Source: Halomarina halobia
GTDB lineage: Archaea; Halobacteriota; Halobacteria; Halobacteriales; Haloarculaceae
Reading direction: 5' to 3'
DNA: 64,000 bases
Assembly (NCBI RefSeq): GCF_029338575.1
Contig: NZ_CP119992.1
Location: forward strand, 1,178,001-1,242,000
In this document: piece by piece, positions 8,357 to 14,970 of the stretch
Numbering within the stretch: position 1 is the first letter of the stretch
How the letters are laid out: each line of letters starts with the position of its first letter
Notes under the pieces: model-generated
The model's input: the letters and a program-made list of their open reading frames with translations, nothing else
The model's database searches: none
What the model was told of the DNA's origin: nothing
Position numbers and translations under genes: made by a program

Positions 8357-9331
8357 ATGACAGATACCACTATCCGGCGGGAGGCGAGCGAGCGTGAGCG
8401 AGAGAGCGGGGAGCGAGAGGTGGACGAGGACGAACTCGTCTGTCCCGAGTGCGGCGGTCGGTTGGAGACGGACACGGAGCACGGCGAGACGGTGTGCGCC
8501 GAGTGCGGCCTCGTCGTCGAGGAGGACAGCATCGATCGCGGCCCCGAGTGGCGCGCCTTCGACTCCGCCGAGCGCGACCGAAAATCCCGCGTCGGCGCAC
8601 CGACGACGAACATGATGCACGACAAGGGGCTGTCGACCAACATCGGCTGGCAGGACAGGGACGCCTACGGCAACTCCCTCTCGTCCAGACAGCGCGCGAA
8701 GATGCAGCGGTTGCGCACGTGGAACGAGCGCTTTCGCACCCGCGACTCCAAGGAGCGCAACCTGAAACAGGCGCTCGGCGAGATCGACCGCATGGCCAGC
8801 GCGCTCGGCCTCCCCGAGAACGTGCGCGAGACCGCCAGCGTCATCTACCGCCGCGCGCTCAACGAGGACCTGCTGCCCGGCCGCTCGATCGAGGGCGTCG
8901 CCACCGCCGCGCTCTACGCGGCGGCGCGCCAGGCCGGCACCCCCCGCAGCCTCGACGAGATCACCGCCGTCTCCCGCGTCGACAAGGACGAGATCGCGCG
9001 CACTTACCGCTACGTCGTCCGCCAGTTGAACCTGGAGATCAAGCCGGCGGACCCGGAGAGCTACGTCCCGCGCTTCGCCAGCGACCTCGACCTCTCCGAC
9101 GAGGTCGAACGCCGCGCCCGCGAACTGCTGCGCAACGCGAAGGAGCAGGGCATCCACTCCGGGAAGTCCCCGGTGGGGCTCGCGGCGGCGGCGATCTACG
9201 CGGCGGCGCTGCTCTCGAACGAGAAGGTCACCCAGAGCCAGGTCTCGGAGGTCGCCAACATCTCCGAGGTCACCATCCGCAACCGGTACCACGAACTCCT
9301 CGAGGCCGAGGGGAACACCCCCTCCTACTGA
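8357..9331 (+). CDS. tfb: transcription initiation factor B (TFB)
   Basis: A 324-residue protein. An N-terminal zinc ribbon uses Cys29, Cys32, Cys47 and Cys50 (CPEC...CAEC), followed by the B-reader/B-linker region with DRGPEWRAFDS, then two cyclin-like repeats beginning near residues 135 and 230. TFB binds TBP-TATA complexes and the BRE and recruits RNA polymerase. Haloarchaea carry several TFB paralogues with different promoter preference, so the paralogue number cannot be assigned. I chose the ATG at 8357 because the upstream extension in this frame has no family character. Confidence 0.95.
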   Translation: MTDTTIRREASERERESGEREVDEDELVCPECGGRLETDTEHGETVCAECGLVVEEDSIDRGPEWRAFDSAERDRKSRVGAPTTNMMHDKGLSTNIGWQDRDAYGNSLSSRQRAKMQRLRTWNERFRTRDSKERNLKQALGEIDRMASALGLPENVRETASVIYRRALNEDLLPGRSIEGVATAALYAAARQAGTPRSLDEITAVSRVDKDEIARTYRYVVRQLNLEIKPADPESYVPRFASDLDLSDEVERRARELLRNAKEQGIHSGKSPVGLAAAAIYAAALLSNEKVTQSQVSEVANISEVTIRNRYHELLEAEGNTPSY

Positions 9332-9466
9332 TCTCGGACGGCGGTCGGCCGCGGTTCGGGGCCGACGTCACCCTCGTTTCCCGCCTCTCACCCCCGCAAG
9401 CGACGCGCAACGCGCGTAACGACGCGTATCAGAAACGCCAAGCGCCGGGCGGTCGGACCGCTCAAC

Positions 9467-9997
9467 ATGGAGACGACCCGTCACTTCGTCGCCACGGTGT
9501 ACATCGTCAACGAGGGCGCGACGGCGCTGCACGACCACGAGCGGCTGGGGATGTGGCTCCCGCCCGGCGGACACGTGGATCGGGACGAACTCCCCCACGA
9601 GGCCGCGATCCGCGAGGTCCGCGAGGAGACCGGCCTCGACGTGGACCTCCTCGCGCCGGTCGGGGACGTGACCTCCGAGACGGTGCGATCCATCCCCCAG
9701 CCCCAGCAGTTCCTGCTCGAGGACATCGACGTCTACCCGACGGGGGAGGTGGGCCACCAGCACGTGGACTTCGTCTACTACGGAAGGGTCGACTCGCGGG
9801 ACGTTCGGCCGGACGGCGACGACGAGGCCGCGCCGGCCCGGTGGAAGTGGTTCACGCGGACGGAGTTACGGGAGAACGCCCGCCTGGAGCCGGACGTCGC
9901 GGAGATCGGCCGGCGGGCCATCGAGGCGGTCGAGGCGGCCGCGGTCGGCGGGACGACGGGGGCTGCCGGGGCGACGGAGACGGGCGATGACCGCTAG
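9467..9997 (+). CDS. Nudix hydrolase
   Basis: A 176-residue protein with a complete Nudix box at residues 35-57 (G-x5-E-x7-REVREETGL), preceded by MWLPPGGH. Nudix enzymes hydrolyse nucleoside diphosphates linked to another moiety; the long loop after the box does not identify the substrate. The last 20 residues are Gly/Ala-rich and probably disordered. It is convergent with the PHP gene and the two stop codons overlap in the palindrome CTAG. Confidence 0.88.
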   Translation: METTRHFVATVYIVNEGATALHDHERLGMWLPPGGHVDRDELPHEAAIREVREETGLDVDLLAPVGDVTSETVRSIPQPQQFLLEDIDVYPTGEVGHQHVDFVYYGRVDSRDVRPDGDDEAAPARWKWFTRTELRENARLEPDVAEIGRRAIEAVEAAAVGGTTGAAGATETGDDR

Positions 9998-10677
9998 AAC
10001 AGGGACGTCATCGCGAGGACGGCCCGGCGTTTCATCGCGCCGCCCGCCTGCCGGAAGCTGATGCGCCAGGGCGTCCGTTTGCCGACGACGGTCGTCTCGC
10101 CCGCGGCGACCGCGTCGAGGATCCCGTCGACGCTGCGGTCCTCCGTCGCCACGTAGGTGACCGCCTGGCCGACCATCTCGGCGATGTGCGCGTCGCTCCC
10201 CGCCGTCATCGGGAGGTCGCGTCGCTCGGCGAAGCGCTCGGCCTGACGGTTGGAGCGCCCGGTGAGGAGCCGGGAGTTGTACACCTCGATGGCGTCCGCG
10301 CCGGCCAGTTCGTCGCGGGTGATGTGCGGCGCGACGCCGTGGCGCGACTTCTGGAACGGGTGGGGGATGATCGCGATGCCGCTCTGCTCGCGGATGCGGT
10401 CGAGCGTCTCCCCGAACGAGAGGCCCGCGGGTACCCGCTCGCGGAGGCCGAGGCCGAGGACGTGCCCGACCTCGCTCGTGATCTCCATTCCGGGGATGCC
10501 GACGAGACCGTACTCCGGGGCGACCTCGGCCATCTCCAGGCTGGCGTCGATCTCGTCGTGGTCGGTGATGGCGATGGCGTCCAGACCGACGGCTTCGGCC
10601 TGCTGGAGGATGAGCTCGATGGGGTCGCGGCCATCATACGAGAGTTCGGAGTGGGTGTGGAGCTCGACCGACAGCAC
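9994..10677 (-). CDS. PHP-domain metal-dependent phosphoesterase
   Basis: A 227-residue PHP protein read from a GTG at 10677 (VLSVELHTHSELSYDG). The motifs HTH near residue 7, ITDHDEID near 37, a HPFQKSRHG segment and the late DAHIAEMVG supply the metal ligands of the PHP active site. Members are phosphoesterases, for example acting on nucleotide or sugar phosphates. An upstream in-frame extension to 10989 exists but is antisense to the next gene and lacks family character. It is divergent from the disulfide reductase gene with 157 bp between. Confidence 0.82.
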   Translation of the reverse strand: MLSVELHTHSELSYDGRDPIELILQQAEAVGLDAIAITDHDEIDASLEMAEVAPEYGLVGIPGMEITSEVGHVLGLGLRERVPAGLSFGETLDRIREQSGIAIIPHPFQKSRHGVAPHITRDELAGADAIEVYNSRLLTGRSNRQAERFAERRDLPMTAGSDAHIAEMVGQAVTYVATEDRSVDGILDAVAAGETTVVGKRTPWRISFRQAGGAMKRRAVLAMTSLF

Positions 10678-10834
10678 GGGGGAGCGTTCGGAGCGCGAGG
10701 AAAAAAGGAATGCGGTCCGCCGGGCGCGGGCGGGCGACCCGCGTCGCAACAGTTCGCCCGCGCCGATCGTCTCGACCAACGCGGAAAAACGGGATGTGCC
10801 GGCCCGCCGTATCGGCGCGACGTGGTGACCGGCG

Positions 10835-12205
10835 ATGGCTGACTTCGACGTACTCGTGATCGGCGGTGGGACCGGAAACGAGGTGGCGAACGCGGCGGCG
10901 GACGCCGGCCTCGAAACCGCGCTGATAGAGCGCGGGCCGATCGGCGGTACCTGCGTGAATCGCGGTTGTAATCCCTCGAAGACGCTCATTCAGCGGGCGG
11001 ATCTCGTCGAGTCGATCCGGCGCGCCGGCGAGTTCGGGGTCGACGTGCGGATCGAGGGGGTCGACTACGAGGCGATCGTTCGGGAGGTGACCGCGTCGGT
11101 CGACGGGAAGTCGGATCGCATGGAACGCACCGACCGCGAGCGCGAACGCCTGACGCTGTTTCGGGAGCAGGCGCGCTTCGTGGACGACCGAACGCTGGAG
11201 ATCGGCGGCCGGGAGGTGACCGGCGAGAAGGTGGTCGTGGCCGCCGGCGCGCGGCCGATCGTCCCGCCGATCGAGGGGATCGACGAGGTGGACTACCTCA
11301 CGAACAGGGAGGCGTTGCGGCTCGAAACGCAACCCGAGCGCCTCGTGGTCATCGGCGGCGGTTACATCGCCGCGGAGCTCGGTCACTTCTACGAGGCGCT
11401 CGGCACGGACGTGACGATCGTCGGTCGGGACGACGTGCTCGTCGGGCGCGAGGACCGCGAGGTCGCCGACGCCTTCACCGACCTCGCGCGGCGACGGCAC
11501 ACCGTCCACACCGGCTACACCGCGACGGCGGTCGAGCGAACCGGCGCCGGGATCATCGTCTACGCCGAGCGGAACGACGGGGGCGAGGAAATCGAGGTCG
11601 ACGGCGACGACCTGCTCGTCGCCGCGGGCCGCCGGCCGAACACCGACCTGCTCGACGTCGAAGCGGCCGGGATAGAGACGGACGAGCGGGGGTTCGTCGA
11701 GACGAACGAGTACCTGGAGACGAGCGCGCCGAACGTCTGGGCGCAGGGCGACATCGCGGGTAACTACCAGTTCAAGCACGCCGCAGACCACGAAGCGAAG
11801 TACGTCGTCGAGAACGCCCTCCGCGGCGAGCAGACCCCGGTGGACTACACGGGCATGGCGCACGCGATCTTCACCTCGCCGCAGATCGCCGCCACCGGGC
11901 TGACCGAACGGGAACTCGAGGAGCGGGACCGGGCGTACGTCGTCGGCCGACGGGCGTACGGCGATACGGTGATGGGCCGGGCGCTGAAGGAGGAGGACGG
12001 CTTCGTGAAGGTGCTCGCCGACCCCGACGACGGGACCGTCCTGGGCTGTCACATCGTCGGTCCCGAGGCGTCGACGCTGATCCACGAGGTGATCGTCGCG
12101 ATCACGAGCGGCTCGGGCACGGTCTCGGACGTCACGAACGCGATCCACGTCCACCCGGCGCTGAGCAAGGTCGTGCTCGGAGCGTTCGAGGACGCGGACG
12201 CGTGA
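10835..12205 (+). CDS. FAD-dependent disulfide reductase, candidate bis-gamma-glutamylcystine reductase
   Basis: A 456-residue class I pyridine-nucleotide disulfide oxidoreductase. It has the N-terminal FAD site VIGGGTGNEVA, redox cysteines Cys40 and Cys45 in GGTCVNRGCNPSK, a second Rossmann motif VIGGGYIAAE, the second FAD motif WAQGDIA, and the C-terminal His-Glu-type HVHPALSK segment of the dimer partner's active site. No MerA heavy-metal domain or C-terminal Cys pair is present. Haloarchaea keep gamma-glutamylcysteine as their main thiol, and a Halobacterium enzyme of this class reduces its disulfide. That function, or mycothione-reductase-like activity, is my preferred inference over dihydrolipoamide dehydrogenase. 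Confidence 0.75.
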   Translation: MADFDVLVIGGGTGNEVANAAADAGLETALIERGPIGGTCVNRGCNPSKTLIQRADLVESIRRAGEFGVDVRIEGVDYEAIVREVTASVDGKSDRMERTDRERERLTLFREQARFVDDRTLEIGGREVTGEKVVVAAGARPIVPPIEGIDEVDYLTNREALRLETQPERLVVIGGGYIAAELGHFYEALGTDVTIVGRDDVLVGREDREVADAFTDLARRRHTVHTGYTATAVERTGAGIIVYAERNDGGEEIEVDGDDLLVAAGRRPNTDLLDVEAAGIETDERGFVETNEYLETSAPNVWAQGDIAGNYQFKHAADHEAKYVVENALRGEQTPVDYTGMAHAIFTSPQIAATGLTERELEERDRAYVVGRRAYGDTVMGRALKEEDGFVKVLADPDDGTVLGCHIVGPEASTLIHEVIVAITSGSGTVSDVTNAIHVHPALSKVVLGAFEDADA

Positions 12206-12207
12206 CG

Positions 12208-13019
12208 GCTTCAACCCCACAAGGGTTCGTCTGAAACACGGTGTTGTCCTCGCGCTGTACTTCGATGTGATACCGCTTCAACCCCACAAGGATTCGTCTG
12301 AAACGTCGAGCATGTCGCTCCCGAACGCCCCCGACGCTCCCGCTTCAACCCCACAAGGGTTCGTCTGAAACACGAGTGGACCTACGATACGCCGTTGCAG
12401 TTCGCGCTTCAACCCCACAAGGGTTCGTCTGAAACGGACAGAGATGAGCACCGAGAACGCCCTCGGGCTCGCTTCAACCCCACAAGGGTTCGTCTGAAAC
12501 ATGACTGAGTTCGTCCTCGTCTCCTGCTCGAAGTCGCTTCAACCCCACAAGGGTTCGTCTGAAACTGTTAATCCGACTCTGTGCCGTCCATCTCCGCGGC
12601 TTCAACCCCACAAGGGTTCGTCTGAAACACGCGAGTTTCGCGCGCGCCTGCTTGACATTTTTCGAGCTTCAACCCCACAAGGGTTCGTCTGAAACCAGCA
12701 CCTGGTCTATCGCCCGCGAGAGTGCCGTCTTGCTTCAACCCCACAAGGGTTCGTCTGAAACTCCTCGACGAGTCCGACCAGGGGCTCAAGCCGCTGCTTC
12801 AACCCCACAAGGGTTCGTCTGAAACTCATTTTATCGATCCTCATCGACTTCGAATACAGGCTTCAACCCCACAAGGGTTCGTCTGAAACGCGCTCATTGT
12901 ACAGTTACCCCCGTAACGTCCTGAGCTTCAACCCCACAAGGGTTCGTCTGAAACATACCCCCGACTACACCCGCATCCGACATAACTCTGCTTCAACCCC
13001 ACAAGGGTTCGTCTGAAAC
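12208..13019 (-). CRISPR. type I-B CRISPR array, 13 repeats and 12 spacers
   Basis: Thirteen 30-nt repeats start at 12208, 12275, 12342, 12406, 12471, 12536, 12599, 12666, 12732, 12796, 12860, 12925 and 12990. Spacers are 33-37 nt. Read on the minus strand the repeat begins GTTTCAGACGAA and ends GGGTTGAAGC, the haloarchaeal type I-B class. The repeat at 12275 has one substitution, the only variant I found. Because it lies at the low-coordinate end, that end is probably the old trailer end, and the leader is at 13020 next to cas2. Transcription is therefore expected on the minus strand, collinear with the cas genes. Confidence 0.98.
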
Positions 13020-13129
13020 CATGCCCCATTTGAGGCACACAAGCCTTCTCACGACCACTGACGCATAACCGTTTCCGTCGACCCCCAATCCCCTCTCGAC
13101 CCCTGGGGGGTCGACGGAAGCAGGTCCGT
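13020..13129 (-). promoter_or_regulatory. CRISPR leader with upstream hairpin
   Basis: This is the 110 bp between the cas2 stop and the leader-proximal repeat. A 12-bp inverted repeat CCGTCGACCCCC (13075-13086) / GGGGGTCGACGG (13106-13117) lies next to cas2 and could end or process the cas transcript. Beyond it on the minus strand, CGGTTATGCG at about 13063-13072 is a TATA-like element roughly 45 nt before the first repeat, suitable for independent pre-crRNA transcription. Confidence 0.6.
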
Positions 13130-13390
13130 TCAGAGAAACCGACTGTCTTCGGTCGGGTCCTCGCCGTAGACCGTCCGATCGAGGAGCGTGTCGGATGAGA
13201 GTTCGTAGATGATCGTCGACTCGCCCGGTTCGAGCGTGTCCTCGATCTCGCCGCGCAGGCGTTCGAGGTCCCCCTTCGAGATCTCCCCCTCGAGCACCGA
13301 GTTCTGCACGTGGGTAAGGTAGCGCCGGCAGAGTCGCAGCATCCGTCCGGTGCGTTCGGCCCGCATGTCGTAGACGAGAACGACGTACAT
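13130..13390 (-). CDS. cas2: CRISPR-associated endonuclease Cas2
   Basis: An 86-residue protein starting MYVVLVYDM, the classic Cas2 first strand with the conserved metal-site Asp8, followed by RRYLTHVQNSVLEGEI and a C-terminal IIYELSS strand. Cas2 dimers bridge two Cas1 dimers in spacer integration. Its ATG overlaps the cas1 stop as TGATG. The track frame extends further upstream only through cas1 antisense-free overlap and is not used. Confidence 0.95.
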   Translation of the reverse strand: MYVVLVYDMRAERTGRMLRLCRRYLTHVQNSVLEGEISKGDLERLRGEIEDTLEPGESTIIYELSSDTLLDRTVYGEDPTEDSRFL

Positions 13391-14382
13391 CACCACCACC
13401 GCTCGAATGGCTCGTACGCCTCGCCGGTCAGCAGGTGCTTCTTCAGCTTGTACGCCTCGAGTCGCAGGAGGTACTGATAGCTCACCTTCCGGTCGAGTCG
13501 CGGATGCTCGACGGTGCGTTCGAGCGTCTCCTCGAACGCCTTGACGTACGCCGTCCGACCCCGCTCGGTCAGCAGACACGAACCGAGTTCCGACTCGAAG
13601 TCGTCGAGCGTGATCTGTCCCCGATTGACGAGGCGGAAGAGCACCCGATCGGCGAGCACCGGTTTGAACAGGTCCGCGATGTCGAGCGAGAGCGAGAACC
13701 GCCGCTCGCCGGGCTCGTGGAGATAGCTCACCGCCGGGTCGAGCGCGGTCGCCCGAATGGCCGAGACACAGTTCATATAGACGAGGCTGTTCCCGAACGA
13801 GATGAGACAGTTCACCGGGTTCGGCGGGGGGTTGTACTCCCGCTGTTCGAACGAGAAGGAGTCGGGAAGGACGACGTCGAAGATCCGGTAGTACGCTCGC
13901 CTACCGGTCGCCTCGACGCCCATCAGTTCCGACACGTCGTCGGCCGCACCGACGTTGTCCGCTGCGGAATCGAGGTCCGCCAGGACACCACTCAGATCGT
14001 GTCCCCGACCGTCGTAGTAGGCGACGTTCGTCCGCATGTTGTGGATGCTTCCCTCGACGAAGGCCGAGGCGATGGCCAGCCTGCGCTTCGGGTCGTCGTA
14101 GGCTCGGACCTGTTCGACCAAGGTCCGACCGCTCGTCTGGCCCCGCTCGGGCATGAGCGAACCGGCATAGCGGTCGTTCCAGCCGAAGACGTGAACAGCG
14201 ATCCCGTGATCGTTGAGAAACGAGATCAGCCGGGTGTTGTAGTCGATCTGGCCGTGGAGGAACACCGCCTCCGCGTGCTCGACCGGGATGTGTTTCTTTT
14301 CGCCGTCCTCGGTAACCAGGCGGATGGTGTCCTCGCTCCGTTCGATGCGACCGTCCGAGAAAACGTGGTAGTTCCTGTTCAT
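13390..14382 (-). CDS. cas1: CRISPR integrase Cas1 (type I-B)
   Basis: A 330-residue Cas1. The three metal ligands are present: Glu157 in GVEATGRRAYY, His222 in YLHEPGERR and Asp234 in LDIADLFKP. The N-terminal beta domain (residues 1-85) carries MNRNYHVFSDG. With Cas2 it integrates new spacers at the leader end. It sits 18 bp after cas4 and overlaps cas2, forming the adaptation end of the operon. Confidence 0.96.
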   Translation of the reverse strand: MNRNYHVFSDGRIERSEDTIRLVTEDGEKKHIPVEHAEAVFLHGQIDYNTRLISFLNDHGIAVHVFGWNDRYAGSLMPERGQTSGRTLVEQVRAYDDPKRRLAIASAFVEGSIHNMRTNVAYYDGRGHDLSGVLADLDSAADNVGAADDVSELMGVEATGRRAYYRIFDVVLPDSFSFEQREYNPPPNPVNCLISFGNSLVYMNCVSAIRATALDPAVSYLHEPGERRFSLSLDIADLFKPVLADRVLFRLVNRGQITLDDFESELGSCLLTERGRTAYVKAFEETLERTVEHPRLDRKVSYQYLLRLEAYKLKKHLLTGEAYEPFERWW

Positions 14383-14400
14383 GGTCTGCCTCGTTCGCCC

Positions 14401-14970
14401 TCAACACCAGCAGAGGTCGTGGTAGGCGCACGACTCACAGTACGGCTTCTCCTCGGCCGACGGCGGGGAGTCGGCGGTCACGACCTGGTGGATCCCTCGG
14501 ATCGCTCGTTCGACCTTCTCGACTCGCTCAGACGAGAGCTCAACCGACTCGCGCTGCCGTTCGGTCGGATGTGCGAGCACGCCCTCGCGCTCGACGCCCG
14601 CGACCCGGTCGAGATACCAGAGGTAGTACGACAGTTGCATCCTCGCAGGCTCCTCCAGCGAGGAGGAGGGTTTGATCTCGATGACGCGCCCGTCGTCGAG
14701 CAGGTCAAGCGAGATCATCCCGAACCTGAGATTCCGTTTCCCCCGGTCGGCGTAGGCCGACTCGTCGACCCGGGTCCCCCGGACGACGTTGACGTTCTCG
14801 CGATCGATCTCCAGGTTCCGGCTGGCCAGCCAGAGCTCCCGCTCGCAGACGTGATAATACTGCATCATCACGCCCGTGACGCGAAACGGGTCCTCCACGG
14901 CGTCGCCACGAGCCGTGGCCAATAGCCTGTCTACCGGATCGTCCGTCGATGACGCTCCCCGTTCGGTCAT
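14401..14970 (-). CDS. cas4: CRISPR-associated exonuclease Cas4
   Basis: A 189-residue RecB-family nuclease. It has an N-terminal iron-sulfur Cys in YYHVCERELW, nuclease residues in the DDGRVIEIKPS segment (Asp and E-x-K), a QLSYYLWYL helix, and the C-terminal cysteine cluster CESCAYHDLCWC. Cas4 trims prespacers and sets the PAM orientation. Its ATG overlaps the cas3 stop by four bases (ATGA). Start chosen at 14970 for this coupling and for the family N-terminus. Confidence 0.93.
   Translation of the reverse strand: MTERGASSTDDPVDRLLATARGDAVEDPFRVTGVMMQYYHVCERELWLASRNLEIDRENVNVVRGTRVDESAYADRGKRNLRFGMISLDLLDDGRVIEIKPSSSLEEPARMQLSYYLWYLDRVAGVEREGVLAHPTERQRESVELSSERVEKVERAIRGIHQVVTADSPPSAEEKPYCESCAYHDLCWC

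Noticed and set aside
9994..9997. Overlap of the Nudix and PHP genes as a possible frameshift
   Set aside because: It is only the shared CTAG of two convergent stop codons.
12501..12692. An open reading frame through the CRISPR repeats (MTEFVLVSCSK followed by repeat-encoded residues)
   Set aside because: It is spacer 5 plus repeat sequence; only the first 11 codons are informative, as a clue to the spacer target.
12278..12789. Minus-strand open frames with repeated FRRTLVGLK-type segments
   Set aside because: The periodic peptide is the translation of the CRISPR repeat, not a protein repeat.
12208..13019. Spacers matching other parts of this window
   Set aside because: No obvious self-match was seen by eye; an alignment is needed to exclude one.
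13390..14382. Possible loss of the catalytic Glu in Cas1
   Set aside because: I first looked at the wrong segment; Glu157 lies 65 residues before His222, as expected, so the active site is complete.
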